From Pseudomonas paralactis (GTDB lineage: Bacteria > Pseudomonadota > Gammaproteobacteria > Pseudomonadales > Pseudomonadaceae): a stretch of 64,000 nucleotides of DNA. The stretch is from positions 310,001-374,000 of the forward strand of contig NZ_JYLN01000002.1 of assembly GCF_001439735.1 (NCBI RefSeq), in the 5' to 3' direction. The notes under the pieces were generated by a model. The model made no database searches, was not told the DNA's origin, and worked only from the letters and a program-made list of their open reading frames with translations. Shown piece after piece: positions 34,477-44,233 of this stretch (its first letter is position 1; every line of letters starts with the position of its first letter). The position numbers and the translations under genes were made by a program.

Positions 34477-35385
34477 CTACGACGTGGCCGCCGGGTTGCT
34501 CGGCACCGTGGCCTGGGGTGCCGGTTTCTCGGGAGCAGCTACCCGCTCAAGCTGGATATTCACCCGACGATTACGGGCGCGGTTGGCGGCATTGGTGTTG
34601 GGGGCCAGCGGGTAGCTTTCGCCATGGAAACGCAGGGTGATCTGCGACTCCTGAATGCCATTGGCCTTCAAGTAATCCATCACCGCCAGGGCGCGGCGGC
34701 GCGAGACGTCGCGGTTAGTCAGCCGATTGCCACTGTTATCCGAGTGGCCATTCAACTCGACATGATTGACGGTGGGGTCGGCCTTCATGAACGCAAGAAT
34801 CACAGACAGCTTCTTCTTGGCGGCAGCGTCCAGCTCAATGCCACCACCGGGGAAGCCGACTTCCGTCTGCTTGACCTGGTCGTAATTCATGGGCAACAGC
34901 TTGGCGGTGCACGACTGATAGTCGCTGTAGGCCTTGCTGAACCTCACCGGCAGCAGACGCACCTCCGAATAACCGCCTTCGCGCGCGTAATGCCGTACGG
35001 TCGGGCTGCGCCCCTCAAGCAAACCGGTGAAGAGGCGCCCGGCCTGAGCCTGGGAGCTATTCAACAGTACGTCGCCACTGCCGACACGCACCGCCCCGAG
35101 GTTGATATCGCCTCGGCCCGGCTGCCAGGGCGCGGCCGCGGCCAGCAAGGTTGCCGAACCTGCGCCAAACGCACCGTTATAGGCTTTCAGGCGAAACGTT
35201 GCCTGCTCGCCGGCACGGCGCACGAACTCCCCGGAACCAAAATCGGTGATCGGCTGCGTCAGGCGGCACTCGAACTGATCGCCCTCTACCTTCCACTCAA
35301 TATTCTCCAGACGTGTCTGGAACGTGAGGGCCATAGCGGGCAGGCTGGCGAACACACTGAGCAGGGCTAGATAATGCTGGCGCAC
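34477..35385 (-). CDS. motY: MotY-like flagellar motor T-ring protein (OmpA domain)
   Basis: 302 residues from GTG 35385, favoured over GTG 35397 because GGAG lies 8 bases upstream and a signal peptide then begins directly (MRQHYLALLSVFASLPAMA). The mature N-terminal domain is MotY-type; residues about 185-285 are an OmpA/MotB peptidoglycan-binding domain (HVELNGHSDNSGNRLTNRDV, RRALAVMDYLK, RNRRVNIQL). A periplasmic protein that anchors stator units in the polar flagellar motor. Neighbour of argG and pyrC as in P. aeruginosa. Confidence 0.88.
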   Translation of the reverse strand: MRQHYLALLSVFASLPAMALTFQTRLENIEWKVEGDQFECRLTQPITDFGSGEFVRRAGEQATFRLKAYNGAFGAGSATLLAAAAPWQPGRGDINLGAVRVGSGDVLLNSSQAQAGRLFTGLLEGRSPTVRHYAREGGYSEVRLLPVRFSKAYSDYQSCTAKLLPMNYDQVKQTEVGFPGGGIELDAAAKKKLSVILAFMKADPTVNHVELNGHSDNSGNRLTNRDVSRRRALAVMDYLKANGIQESQITLRFHGESYPLAPNTNAANRARNRRVNIQLERVAAPEKPAPQATVPSNPAATS

Positions 35386-35541
35386 GGGGGGCTCCACTGG
35401 TTTTTACAACACTTCAAAGCGTCATACATCGTTAAGGCATACCCGGGGATATCGGTAGCATCCGGCAAAACTTGATAGCGAGTGCCTGCAAGAGTCTTTT
35501 CCGGTAGCATTCCCACCAGATTGACCCGCCTGGAATCCCCA

Positions 35542-36588
35542 ATGTCCGACCGCCTGACCCTGCTGCGTCCCGACGACTGGCATATTCATCTTCGTGATGG
35601 TGCTGCGTTACCCCAAACCGTGGCCGATGTTGCGCGCACGTTTGGCCGTGCCATCATCATGCCTAACCTGGTACCTCCGGTGCGCAATGCCGCAGAAGCC
35701 GACGCCTATCGCCAGCGTATTCTCGCTGCACGACCGGCCGGCAGCCGCTTTGAACCGTTGATGGTGCTCTACCTGACCGACCGCACCCAGCCTGAAGAGA
35801 TTCGCCAGGCCAAGGCCAGCGGCTTCGTACATGCCGCCAAGCTCTACCCGGCCGGCGCGACCACCAACTCCGATTCCGGCGTCACCAGCATCGACAAGAT
35901 CCTGCCGGCGATCGAAGCCATGGCCGAAGTCGGTATGCCGTTGCTGATCCACGGGGAAGTCACCCGTGGCGATGTGGATGTGTTCGATCGCGAGAAGATT
36001 TTCATCGACGAACACATGCGCCGTGTGGTCGAGCTGTTCCCGACCCTGAAGGTCGTGTTCGAGCACATCACCACCGCCGATGCCGTGCAGTTCGTCACCG
36101 AAGCTTCGGCTAACGTTGGTGCGACCATCACCGCTCATCACCTGCTCTACAACCGCAACCACATGTTGGTGGGCGGGATTCGGCCGCACTTCTATTGCCT
36201 GCCGATTCTCAAGCGCAATACTCACCAGGTGGCACTGCTGGATGCCGCCACCAGCGGCAGTCCGAAGTTCTTCCTCGGCACCGACTCGGCGCCCCACGCC
36301 CAGCACGCCAAGGAAGCGGCCTGCGGCTGTGCCGGCTGCTACACGGCGTTTGCCGCCATCGAGCTGTATGCCGAGGCGTTCGAACTACGCAATGCCCTGG
36401 ACAAACTCGAAGGTTTTGCCAGCCTCAATGGTCCGCGTTTCTACGGCCTGCCGGCGAATACCGATCGCATCACCCTGGTCCGTGAAGACTGGACCGCCCC
36501 CGCCAGCCTGCCGTTTGGCGAGCTGACCGTTATCCCGCTGCGCGCCGGTGAAACACTGCGCTGGCGCCTGCTGGAGGAAAGCAAGTGA
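35542..36588 (+). CDS. pyrC: Dihydroorotase
   Basis: 348 residues from ATG 35542, the length of class II enzymes. Zinc ligands HIHLRDG (near 15), carboxylated Lys in [14 protein letters not shown] (near 98), HGE (near 135), FEHI (near 173) and the catalytic GTDSAPH (near 246) are present. Third step of pyrimidine synthesis. Overlaps rnt by GTGA. Confidence 0.97.
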   Translation: MSDRLTLLRPDDWHIHLRDGAALPQTVADVARTFGRAIIMPNLVPPVRNAAEADAYRQRILAARPAGSRFEPLMVLYLTDRTQPEEIRQAKASGFVHAAKLYPAGATTNSDSGVTSIDKILPAIEAMAEVGMPLLIHGEVTRGDVDVFDREKIFIDEHMRRVVELFPTLKVVFEHITTADAVQFVTEASANVGATITAHHLLYNRNHMLVGGIRPHFYCLPILKRNTHQVALLDAATSGSPKFFLGTDSAPHAQHAKEAACGCAGCYTAFAAIELYAEAFELRNALDKLEGFASLNGPRFYGLPANTDRITLVREDWTAPASLPFGELTVIPLRAGETLRWRLLEESK

Positions 36589-37256
36589 GTGAAGACCATT
36601 ACGACGACGAACAAGAGCACGGTGGCGGCGGTTCGCGCCACCCGATGGCCGAGCGTTTTCGCGGCTATCTGCCGGTTGTCATCGACGTAGAAACCGGTGG
36701 TTTCAATTGCGCCACCGACGCGCTGCTGGAAATCGCGGCGACCACCATCGGCATGGACGAACAGGGTTTCGTGTTCCCGGAACACACCCACTTCTTCCGG
36801 GTAGAGCCGTTCGAAGGCGCCAATATCGAAGCCGCTGCCCTGGAGTTCACCGGGATCAAGCTCGACCATCCGCTGCGCATGGCCGTCAGTGAGGAAGCGG
36901 CGCTGACCGATATCTTCCGCGGTGTACGCAAGGCGCTGAAGGCCAATGGCTGCAAACGTGCGATTCTGGTCGGCCACAACAGCAGCTTCGACCTGGGTTT
37001 CCTGAACGCCGCCGTGGCGCGCCTGGACATGAAGCGCAACCCGTTTCACCCGTTCTCCAGCTTCGACACTGCAACCCTTGCAGGCCTGGCGTATGGCCAA
37101 ACGGTACTGGCCAAAGCCTGCCAGGCAGCCGGTATCGACTTTGACGGTCGTGAGGCTCACTCGGCCCGCTACGACACCGAAAAGACCGCCGACCTGTTCT
37201 GTGGCATCGTCAACCGCTGGAAACAGATGGGTGGCTGGGAAGACTTCAACGACTAA
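36585..37256 (+). CDS. rnt: Ribonuclease T
   Basis: 223 residues from GTG 36585, overlapping the pyrC stop. DEDDh exonuclease motifs: DVETGGFN (Exo I), [11 protein letters not shown] (Exo II), and [13 protein letters not shown] (Exo III with the catalytic His). Trims 3' ends of tRNA and other stable RNAs. Translationally coupled to pyrC. Confidence 0.96.
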   Translation: MSEDHYDDEQEHGGGGSRHPMAERFRGYLPVVIDVETGGFNCATDALLEIAATTIGMDEQGFVFPEHTHFFRVEPFEGANIEAAALEFTGIKLDHPLRMAVSEEAALTDIFRGVRKALKANGCKRAILVGHNSSFDLGFLNAAVARLDMKRNPFHPFSSFDTATLAGLAYGQTVLAKACQAAGIDFDGREAHSARYDTEKTADLFCGIVNRWKQMGGWEDFND

Positions 37257-37268
37257 GACGCCTCCCAC

Positions 37269-37300
37269 AAAAAAACCGGCCTTCTCAGGCCGGTTTTTTT
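37269..37300. terminator. Shared terminator of rnt and the peroxiredoxin gene
   Basis: AACCGGCC-TTCTCA-GGCCGGTT flanked by A and T runs on both sides, between convergent genes; works in both directions. Confidence 0.92.
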
Positions 37301-37316
37301 ATACCAAAACGCAGGC

Positions 37317-37919
37317 TTACAGCTTGCCGGCGTTCTCGGTCAGGTAAGCGGCAACGCCTTCTGGCGAAGCGTTCATGCCTTTGTCGCCTTTTTTCCAGTT
37401 GGCAGGGCAGACTTCACCGTGCTCTTCGTGGAATTGCAGAGCGTCAACCAGACGGATCAGCTCTTCCATGTTACGGCCCAGCGGCAGGTCGTTGATGATC
37501 TGCGAACGCACGACGCCCTTGTCGTCGATCAGGAACGCGCCACGGAAAGCGACGCCGCCTTCGGACTCAACGTCGTAGGCCTTGGCGATGTCGTGCTTCA
37601 TGTCGGCAGCCATGGTGTATTTGACTTTGCCGATACCGCCATCATTGATGGCCGTGTTGCGCCAGGCGTTGTGGGTGAAATGGGAGTCGATGGACACCGC
37701 AACCACTTCAACGTTACGCGCCTTGAAATCGTCCATGCGGTGATCCAGAGCAATCAGCTCCGAAGGGCAGACGAAAGTGAAGTCCAGCGGGTAGAAGAAT
37801 ACCAGGCCGTATTTGCCTTTGATGGCTTCAGACAGTTTGAAGCTGTCGACGATTTCGCCATTGCCGAGGACGGCTGGTACGTCGAAATCCGGGGCTTGTT
37901 TACCGACGAGTACGCTCAT
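37317..37919 (-). CDS. Typical 2-Cys peroxiredoxin (AhpC/TSA family)
   Basis: 200 residues from ATG 37919 with AGGAGA upstream; upstream in-frame Met codons lack ribosome sites. Peroxidatic Cys in FYPLDFTFVCPSE (near 49), resolving Cys in HGEVCPANW (near 169). Reduces hydrogen peroxide and organic peroxides using thioredoxin or AhpF-like donors. Its placement beside bfd and bacterioferritin genes groups iron storage with peroxide defence. Confidence 0.95.
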   Translation of the reverse strand: MSVLVGKQAPDFDVPAVLGNGEIVDSFKLSEAIKGKYGLVFFYPLDFTFVCPSELIALDHRMDDFKARNVEVVAVSIDSHFTHNAWRNTAINDGGIGKVKYTMAADMKHDIAKAYDVESEGGVAFRGAFLIDDKGVVRSQIINDLPLGRNMEELIRLVDALQFHEEHGEVCPANWKKGDKGMNASPEGVAAYLTENAGKL

Positions 37920-38093
37920 TGGATATCTCCTGATATAGGGATGACGATTGAAGTAAAAGGACCGGTCGAGTCTACCTGTGGAAACAGACAGAAACATGAC
38001 GCAATCACGCTTCGTGAAGACCGACCATCATACACCGAAAAAACCGTTCGTCAGCGCACGGGCCATCCGCCCGAATTGCTGTTGAAACTATTT

Positions 38094-38108
38094 TGACAAT
38101 CATTCTCG
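38094..38108. promoter_or_regulatory. Fur-box-like site upstream of bfd
   Basis: TGACAATCATTCTCG matches 11 of 14 fixed positions of the 7-1-7 Fur consensus TGATAAT-N-ATTATCA. It lies 54 bp before the bfd ATG, in the promoter interval. bfd is iron-repressed in Pseudomonas, so the site is plausible. Confidence 0.62.
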
Positions 38109-38161
38109 TTAACATTAAGATCCATCGCACTTAAGCCATAAACCCGCGACGGTTCTCACTT

Positions 38162-38380
38162 ATGTATGTCTGCCTCTGCACTGGCGTCACCGACGGACAA
38201 ATCCGCGAAGCAATCTACGAAGGTTGCTGCAGCTACAAAGAAGTGCGTGAAACCACGGGCGTTGCCAGCCAGTGCGGCAAATGCGCCTGCCTCGCCAAGC
38301 AAGTGGTACGGGAAACCCTGACGCAGCTGCAAACAGCCCAGGCCGCGCTCCCCTACTCGACAGAATTTACACACGCCTGA
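38162..38380 (+). CDS. bfd: Bacterioferritin-associated ferredoxin
   Basis: 72 residues. CLC near the start and CGKCAC near residue 40 give the CxC-x(31-34)-CxxC pattern of the [2Fe-2S] Bfd family. It docks on bacterioferritin and reduces the stored iron through the heme for release. A Fur-like box upstream and the bfr gene downstream fit iron-starvation control. Confidence 0.95.
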   Translation: MYVCLCTGVTDGQIREAIYEGCCSYKEVRETTGVASQCGKCACLAKQVVRETLTQLQTAQAALPYSTEFTHA

Positions 38381-38396
38381 TAGGCATGTTTTAAAG

Positions 38397-38422
38397 AACC
38401 GGACCTTGTGTCCGGTTTTTTT
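38397..38422 (+). terminator. Intrinsic terminator of bfd
   Basis: AACCGGAC-CTTGT-GTCCGGTT then Ts, 16 bp after the stop; separates bfd from bfr. Confidence 0.92.
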
Positions 38423-38580
38423 ATGCCTGTAATTCAATTAGTTAGCGTCAAGACGCGGAACACAAACATTCTTATTCCGATTAATTTTCATTTATTATTC
38501 AATAACTTAGGTTTGACACTAGGATTTTCACCGCTCAGACTCCGCCCTATACACAGCTATTACAGGGCAGGACCCCAGTC

Positions 38581-39051
38581 ATGAAAGGCGACATCTCAGT
38601 CATCCAGCAACTCAATAAAATCCTTGCCAATGAACTGGTCGCGATCAATCAGTACTTTCTGCATGCGCGCATGTACGACGATTGGGGCCTGGAAAAGCTT
38701 GGCAAGCGTGAATACAAAGAATCGATCAAGGCCATGAAGGACGCCGACGCGCTGATCAAGCGCATCCTGTTCCTTGAAGGTCTGCCGAACGTGCAAGACC
38801 TGGGCAAGCTGAACATCGGCGAGCACACTCAGGAAATGATCGGCAGCGACCTGGGTTTTGAGCGCAAAAGCCACAGCGACATCAAGGCAGCGATTGCCAA
38901 CTGCGAAACCAAGGGCGATTTCGGCAGCCGTGAGCTGTTGGAAGACATCCTTGAGGACCAGGAAGAACACATCGACTGGCTGGAAACCCAGCTGGGCCTG
39001 ATCGACAAGGTCAGCCTGGAGAATTACCTGCAATCGCAGATGGGTGAATAA
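38581..39051 (+). CDS. bfr: Bacterioferritin subunit with degenerate ferroxidase centre
   Basis: 156 residues, family length, start ATG 38581 ([20 protein letters not shown]). Glu18 and Glu94 are kept, and the heme-ligand Met52 is present, but the other ferroxidase ligands are changed: position 51 is Ala instead of Glu, 54 is Asp instead of His, and 127 is Gln instead of Glu; His130 is kept. The subunit should bind heme at the dimer interface but not oxidise iron efficiently alone. Pseudomonas putida is known to build mixed shells from a ferroxidase-active and a heme-type subunit; this fits the heme-type partner. The partner gene is not in the window. Confidence 0.9.
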   Translation: MKGDISVIQQLNKILANELVAINQYFLHARMYDDWGLEKLGKREYKESIKAMKDADALIKRILFLEGLPNVQDLGKLNIGEHTQEMIGSDLGFERKSHSDIKAAIANCETKGDFGSRELLEDILEDQEEHIDWLETQLGLIDKVSLENYLQSQMGE

Positions 39052-39069
39052 CCCGTAGCGTTCAGGCAC

Positions 39070-39108
39070 AAAAAAGCCCCGCTCTCACCAGAGAAGCGGG
39101 GCTTTTTA
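39070..39108. terminator. Shared terminator of bfr and grxD
   Basis: AAAAGCCCCGCT, 11-base loop, AGCGGGGCTTTTT between convergent genes; bidirectional. Confidence 0.9.
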
Positions 39109-39119
39109 TTGCTCGCCAA

Positions 39120-39458
39120 TTAGGCGTCAGTCTTGACTGCTGCTTTTTGCGCTGCGTCTTTGATCAGCGCTTGCAGCGAGCCATCAGTTGCCATTTCAGT
39201 GATGATGTCGCTACCGCCAACCAGCTCACCGGCTACCCACAACTGCGGGAAAGTCGGCCAGTTGGCGTACTTTGGCAGGTTGGCGCGGATCTCGGGGTTT
39301 TGCAGGATATCCACGTAAGCGAACTTCTCGCCACACGCCATGACGGCCTGGGACGCTTTCGCGGAGAAACCGCACTGAGGCGCGTTTGGAGCGCCTTTCA
39401 TGTAAAGCAGAATGGTGTTGTTGGCAATCTGCTCTTTGATCGTTTCGATGATATCCAT
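39120..39458 (-). CDS. grxD: Monothiol glutaredoxin GrxD
   Basis: 112 residues. The CGFS active site (APQCGFSAKASQ) near residue 30 and the conserved WPTFPQLWVAGELVGGSDI region define the Grx4 class, which binds a glutathione-ligated [2Fe-2S] cluster and passes it to targets. Placement next to bfr/bfd fits iron homeostasis. Confidence 0.96.
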   Translation of the reverse strand: MDIIETIKEQIANNTILLYMKGAPNAPQCGFSAKASQAVMACGEKFAYVDILQNPEIRANLPKYANWPTFPQLWVAGELVGGSDIITEMATDGSLQALIKDAAQKAAVKTDA

Positions 39459-39535
39459 GGAACACCTCTGCAGGAACTTTGCGACTCACGGGTCGGCACG
39501 GTGGCGCATTGTAACGCAAAAATCCAGCGGGATGC

Positions 39536-41644
39536 TCAGGCCGCCGCCACCTTCACCGGTACGCCATTGAGCGCCGAATTACCCGACAACTCATCCAAGT
39601 GCCGCTCGTCGGTCAAGTCATTCGCACTCGCCCCCGGCTGGCCGCTTGCAATGCTCATCTGTACGCCCGGACGATCATGACCCCAACCGTGAGGCAGGCT
39701 AACCACACCCGGCATCATGTCCGCGCTGGCCACAACTTCCACTTCGATCATGCCGATGCGCGAACTCACTTGCACCCGCTGCCCATCGCTCAACTGCCGA
39801 GTGGTCATATCATCCGGGTGCATCAACAGCTGATGACGCGGCTTGCCCTTCACCAACCGGTGATAGTTATGCATCCACGAATTATTGCTGCGCACATGGC
39901 GCCGACCGATCAGCAACAGCTCGTCGGCCACAGGCACGGGCTGCGCGGCAAAACGCGCAAGGTCCGCCAGGATCACCGACGGTGCCGCCTGCACCTTGCC
40001 ATCGGCGGTTTTCAGCCGGGCGCCCAGGTTTGGCTTGAGTGGGCCCAGGTCCACGCCGTGAGGGTGATCGGCCAGCATCGCCACCGACAACTTGTGTGCA
40101 GACGCATCCCCATAAGTACCGGCACGCAGCCCGAAATCAATCATTTGCGCCGGCGGCATTGTCGGTTTGAGTGATACGCCGGTCTGCGTTGCAAAGGCTT
40201 TGGCCAAACCGACAAAGATCTCCCAATCGTGCAGTGCGCCTGCAGGCTTGGGCAGGATCGCGCGATTGAAGCGCGTGACGTTGCGCACTGCGAACATGTT
40301 GAAAGTGGTGTCGTAGTGGTCATTTTCCAATGCCGACGTGGACGGTAGGATCAGGTCGGCATAACGCGTGGTTTCGTTGATGTAGAGATCCACACTGACC
40401 ATGAACTCCAACCCATCCAGCGCCTGCTCCAGTTGACGGCCATTGGGCGTGGACAGAACCGGGTTGCCGGCCACTGTCACCAGGGCGCGGATCTGCCCTT
40501 CGCCTTCGGTGAGTATTTCTTCAGCCAAGGCCGATACCGGCAATTCGCCTCCGTACTCGGGACGCCCGGACACACGGCTCTGCCAGCGATTGAAATGCCC
40601 GCCTCCGGTCGACGCCACCAGGTCCACCGCCGGTGTGGTGCATAACGCACCTCCCACCCGATCCAGGTTGCCGGTCACCAGGTTGATCAATTGCACCAGC
40701 CAATGGCACAACGTGCCGAATGCCTGGGTCGAGACGCCCATGCGTCCGTAGCACACCGCTTTATCGGCGGCCGCAAAGTCTCGCGCCAATTGACGGATCT
40801 GCTCGGCAGGCACTGCACATTGGCGGCTCATGGCCTCGGCGGTAAAGCTGGCGATCGCATGGCGTACGTCGTCCAGGCCCTCAACCGGTAAATGGCTGGC
40901 GCGGGTCAGCCCTTCCGTAAACAAGGTGTTGAGCATCCCGAACAACAACGCCGCATCACCACCGGGGCGTACGAACAGATGCTGATCGGCAATCGCCGCC
41001 GTCTCGCTGCGCCGCGGGTCGACCACCACCACTTTACCGCCCCTTGCCTGAATGGCTTTAAGGCGTTTCTCCACATCGGGCACGGTCATGATGCTGCCGT
41101 TGGACGCCAGCGGGTTACCGCCCAGAATCAGCATGAAGTCGGTGTGGTCGATGTCCGGGATCGGCAACAGCAAGCCATGGCCGTACATCAGGTGACTGGT
41201 CAAATGATGGGGTAATTGGTCGACGGAGGTCGCGGAGAACCGGTTGCGCGTCTTCAAAAGGCCGAGAAAATAATTACTGTGCGTCATCAACCCATAGTTG
41301 TGCACGCTCGGGTTGCCCTGGTACACCGCCACCGCGTTCTGGCCATGCCGGGCCTGGATGCCGGCAAGGCGTTCGGCTACAAGTGCGAAGGCATCTTCCC
41401 ATGGGATCGGCTGCCATTCGCTGCCAACCCGCAGCATGGGCTGGTGCAGGCGGTCCGGGTCATTCTGAATATCCTGCAGCGCTACGGCCTTGGGGCAGAT
41501 GTGCCCACGGCTGAAGCTGTCCAGGGGGTCGCCCTTGATCGAGGTGATCGCCAGGCGACCGTCTTCGGCTTGTGTCGTTTCCAGGGTCAGGCCGCAGATG
41601 GCTTCGCACAGGTGGCAGGCACGGTGATGGAGAGTCTTGGTCAT
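39536..41644 (-). CDS. Molybdopterin-dependent oxidoreductase (DMSO reductase superfamily)
   Basis: 702 residues. N-terminal 4Fe-4S site CHLCEAICG with a fourth Cys in FSRGHICPKA, followed by molybdopterin-binding segments (VYQGNPSVHNYGLMTHSNYF, LGGNPLASNGS, VDPRRSETAAIAD) and a C-terminal dinucleotide-binding domain (HVRSNNSWMHNYHRL). No Tat signal is visible, so it is probably cytoplasmic. No partner subunit is adjacent. Substrate cannot be told; formate dehydrogenase- or assimilatory-type enzymes are the nearest general class. Confidence 0.88.
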   Translation of the reverse strand: MTKTLHHRACHLCEAICGLTLETTQAEDGRLAITSIKGDPLDSFSRGHICPKAVALQDIQNDPDRLHQPMLRVGSEWQPIPWEDAFALVAERLAGIQARHGQNAVAVYQGNPSVHNYGLMTHSNYFLGLLKTRNRFSATSVDQLPHHLTSHLMYGHGLLLPIPDIDHTDFMLILGGNPLASNGSIMTVPDVEKRLKAIQARGGKVVVVDPRRSETAAIADQHLFVRPGGDAALLFGMLNTLFTEGLTRASHLPVEGLDDVRHAIASFTAEAMSRQCAVPAEQIRQLARDFAAADKAVCYGRMGVSTQAFGTLCHWLVQLINLVTGNLDRVGGALCTTPAVDLVASTGGGHFNRWQSRVSGRPEYGGELPVSALAEEILTEGEGQIRALVTVAGNPVLSTPNGRQLEQALDGLEFMVSVDLYINETTRYADLILPSTSALENDHYDTTFNMFAVRNVTRFNRAILPKPAGALHDWEIFVGLAKAFATQTGVSLKPTMPPAQMIDFGLRAGTYGDASAHKLSVAMLADHPHGVDLGPLKPNLGARLKTADGKVQAAPSVILADLARFAAQPVPVADELLLIGRRHVRSNNSWMHNYHRLVKGKPRHQLLMHPDDMTTRQLSDGQRVQVSSRIGMIEVEVVASADMMPGVVSLPHGWGHDRPGVQMSIASGQPGASANDLTDERHLDELSGNSALNGVPVKVAAA

Positions 41645-42075
41645 GGCCAGTCTCTTTATAAGGGCTTTGGCCCAACTATGGCCCGCGACCGCTCAGGGCA
41701 CCAGCAACCTTCGTGTTGTGAATCGACGGGCATAGGCAAAGGCATGGCTAACCATAAGCAAATGTTTCAGAAGCCTCCCGCATACCGACCAAAACCGACG
41801 CAACCTGGCCTGGGCCCGCCCCCGCGCATTGCAAAACGTCTGGACGCCAGTGTACAAATGGCTCACTGCTGTCGGGAAATCGTCTTCAAACGCGCATTAG
41901 CGCCCTGCTTGAACACTCTTAAAAACCGTAGCCCTATTGGTAAGACGCGACATTTAATGTCAATATCGCGCCTTCCCCTATTTCGTCGCCCCGTGCGGCT
42001 TTCGCCGCAGGTCTCGCCCGTTGTCACAATAAACAAGGCTTTGAGTATCTGCGGTCTGTTGCAAAAAGGTAGTTA
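41645..42075. other. Intergenic stretch upstream of argF
   Basis: 430 bp with no credible gene. It must contain the argF promoter and, divergently, that of the molybdoenzyme gene. An ArgR-type half site is noted separately. The open plus frame running through 41216-42076 is a shadow of the molybdoenzyme gene. Confidence 0.5.
41957..41972 (-). promoter_or_regulatory. ArgR-like half site upstream of argF
   Basis: Minus strand reads TGTCGC-N8-AA (TGTCGCGTCTTACCAA), matching the Pseudomonas ArgR half-site form TGTCGC-N8-AA. It is about 105 bp upstream of argF. argF is arginine-repressed in P. aeruginosa. Confidence 0.5.
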
Positions 42076-42999
42076 ATGATGAGCGCAAGGCACTTTCTCT
42101 CCCTGATGGATTGCACGCCCGAAGAGCTGGTCAGCGTGATCCGTCGAGGCATTGAGCTTAAAGACCTGCGTAACCGCGGCGTACTGTTTGAGCCCTTGAA
42201 AAACCGTGTACTGGGGATGATCTTCGAGAAGTCCTCGACGCGCACACGCCTGTCTTTCGAAGCCGGCATGATCCAGCTGGGTGGCCAGGCAATCTTCCTG
42301 TCCCCGCGTGATACCCAACTGGGCCGTGGCGAGCCGATCAGCGATTGCGCCATCGTCATGTCGCGGATGCTCGATGCCGTGATGATCCGTACCTTCGCCC
42401 ACAGCACCCTGACCGAATTTGCCGCCAACTCCCGCGTGCCGGTGATCAACGGCCTGTCCGACGACCTGCACCCCTGCCAGTTGCTGGCCGACATGCAAAC
42501 GTTCCTCGAACACCGTGGCTCAATCCAGGGCAAGACCGTGGCCTGGATCGGTGACGGCAACAACATGTGCAACAGCTATATAGAAGCGGCGATCCAGTTC
42601 GACTTCCACCTGCGCATCGCTTGCCCTGAAGGCTACGAGCCGAGCGCCGAGTTCATGGCCAAGGCTGATGGCCGCGTGCAGCTGCTGCGTGATCCGAAGG
42701 ATGCGGTGGTCGGCGCACACTTGGTCAGTACCGACGTCTGGACCTCCATGGGCCAGGAAGACGAGACCGCCAAGCGCCTGGCACAGTTCGCGCCGTTCCA
42801 GGTGACACGCGCGCTGCTCGATACCGCAGCGCCGGACGTCCTGTTCATGCATTGCCTGCCTGCTCACCGTGGTGAGGAAATCAGCCTCGACCTGCTCGAT
42901 GACCCGCGCTCTGTCGCCTGGGACCAGGCTGAAAACCGCCTGCACGCACAAAAAGCCTTGCTCGAGTTTCTCGTCCCGCCGTCGTACCACCACGCATGA
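42076..42999 (+). CDS. argF: Anabolic ornithine carbamoyltransferase
   Basis: 307 residues; ATG 42076 or the adjacent ATG 42079. Carbamoyl phosphate loop [10 protein letters not shown] (near 48), HPCQLLAD (near 135), ornithine-binding [11 protein letters not shown] (near 260). Length and motifs fit the anabolic ArgF class of arginine synthesis. Its stop overlaps the next gene as ATGA. Confidence 0.96.
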   Translation: MMSARHFLSLMDCTPEELVSVIRRGIELKDLRNRGVLFEPLKNRVLGMIFEKSSTRTRLSFEAGMIQLGGQAIFLSPRDTQLGRGEPISDCAIVMSRMLDAVMIRTFAHSTLTEFAANSRVPVINGLSDDLHPCQLLADMQTFLEHRGSIQGKTVAWIGDGNNMCNSYIEAAIQFDFHLRIACPEGYEPSAEFMAKADGRVQLLRDPKDAVVGAHLVSTDVWTSMGQEDETAKRLAQFAPFQVTRALLDTAAPDVLFMHCLPAHRGEEISLDLLDDPRSVAWDQAENRLHAQKALLEFLVPPSYHHA

Positions 43000-44105
43000 G
43001 CCAGCCATTACTGCTGAATCTGCGCAATCTGGCATGCGGCTATCAACATCAACGCGTGGTGCAGAACCTCAACCTGCACCTCAACGCCGGCGACATCGGT
43101 TGCCTGCTTGGTTCATCCGGTTGCGGCAAGACCACCACCTTGCGCGCCATTGCCGGCTTTGAACCGGTACACGAAGGCGAAATCAGCCTGGCGGGCGAAG
43201 TCATCTCCAGTGCCGGCTTCACCCTGGCACCGGAAAAACGGCGTATCGGCATGGTGTTTCAGGACTACGCACTGTTCCCGCACTTGAGCGTGGCGGACAA
43301 CATCGCCTTCGGCATTCGCAAGCATCTGCAAAAAGATCGCGTGGTCGCCGAGTTGCTGGAGCTGGTCAACCTCAAGAATCTGGGCAAGCGCTTTCCCCAT
43401 GAGCTGTCCGGTGGTCAGCAACAACGTGTCGCCCTCGCCCGCGCACTCGCGCCGGAACCGCAACTGTTGCTGTTGGATGAACCCTTTTCCAACCTGGATG
43501 GGGAACTGCGCCGCAAGCTCAGCCATGAAGTGCGCGACATCCTCAAGGCTCGCGGCACCAGCGCGATCCTGGTAACCCATGATCAGGAAGAAGCCTTCGC
43601 CGTCAGCGACCATGTCGGCGTGTTCAAGGAGGGTCGTCTTGAGCAGTGGGACACGCCCTACAACCTTTACCACGAACCACAGACGCCCTATGTCGCCAGC
43701 TTTATCGGCCAGGGTTACTTCATTCGAGGCCGCTTGAATTCACCGGAGTCAGTGAGCACTGAACTGGGCGACCTGCGCGGCAACCGTGCCTACACCTTGC
43801 CGACCGGCGCTGCGGTGGATGTGCTGCTGCGCCCGGACGATATCGTGTATGCGCCGGACAGCGCGTTGAAAGCCCGGATCGTCGGCAAGACCTTCCTCGG
43901 CGCCTCAACGCTGTACCGGTTACAGCTGCCGACCGGCGCTCAGTTGGAGTCGATTTTCCCCAGCCATTCCGATCATCAAGTGGGCGCAGAGGTGGGGATT
44001 CGTGTGGCGGCTGAACATTTGGTGGTGTTCCAGGCATCCGGCAGCACAGCGGCGCAGATTCCCGCTGTTGAGTCAGGCGTGCGCCGCCACAGCGTCGCTC
44101 ACTGA
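42996..44105 (+). CDS. ABC transporter ATP-binding protein (PotA/FbpC type)
   Basis: 369 residues, ATG overlapping the argF stop. Walker [14 protein letters not shown] (near 42), Q-loop, signature [15 protein letters not shown] (near 137), Walker [16 protein letters not shown]-loop VTHDQEEA, and a C-terminal TOBE region (about 240-350, [19 protein letters not shown]). The TOBE-containing class serves iron(III), polyamine or sulfate-type importers. No permease or binding protein gene is near, so it must serve a transporter encoded elsewhere. Confidence 0.9.
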   Translation: MSQPLLLNLRNLACGYQHQRVVQNLNLHLNAGDIGCLLGSSGCGKTTTLRAIAGFEPVHEGEISLAGEVISSAGFTLAPEKRRIGMVFQDYALFPHLSVADNIAFGIRKHLQKDRVVAELLELVNLKNLGKRFPHELSGGQQQRVALARALAPEPQLLLLDEPFSNLDGELRRKLSHEVRDILKARGTSAILVTHDQEEAFAVSDHVGVFKEGRLEQWDTPYNLYHEPQTPYVASFIGQGYFIRGRLNSPESVSTELGDLRGNRAYTLPTGAAVDVLLRPDDIVYAPDSALKARIVGKTFLGASTLYRLQLPTGAQLESIFPSHSDHQVGAEVGIRVAAEHLVVFQASGSTAAQIPAVESGVRRHSVAH

Positions 44106-44121
44106 CGAAACCGGATCAAAC

Positions 44122-44201
44122 TGTGGGAGCTGGCTTGCCTGCGATGCAGACAACTCGGGTTATCTGTTACACCGCGTTGATGCTATCGCAGGCAAGCCCA
44201 C
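44122..44201. repeat. REPIN, one arm shortened
   Basis: TGTGGGAGCTGGCTTGCC at 44122 pairs with ATCGCAGGCAAGCCCACA ending at 44201; the right arm lacks the AGCTC part of the head. Lies between the ABC gene and ybaK, which are convergent. Confidence 0.85.
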
Positions 44202-44233
44202 ATTTGATCCTCATAGACTTCAAAGAATAATTA

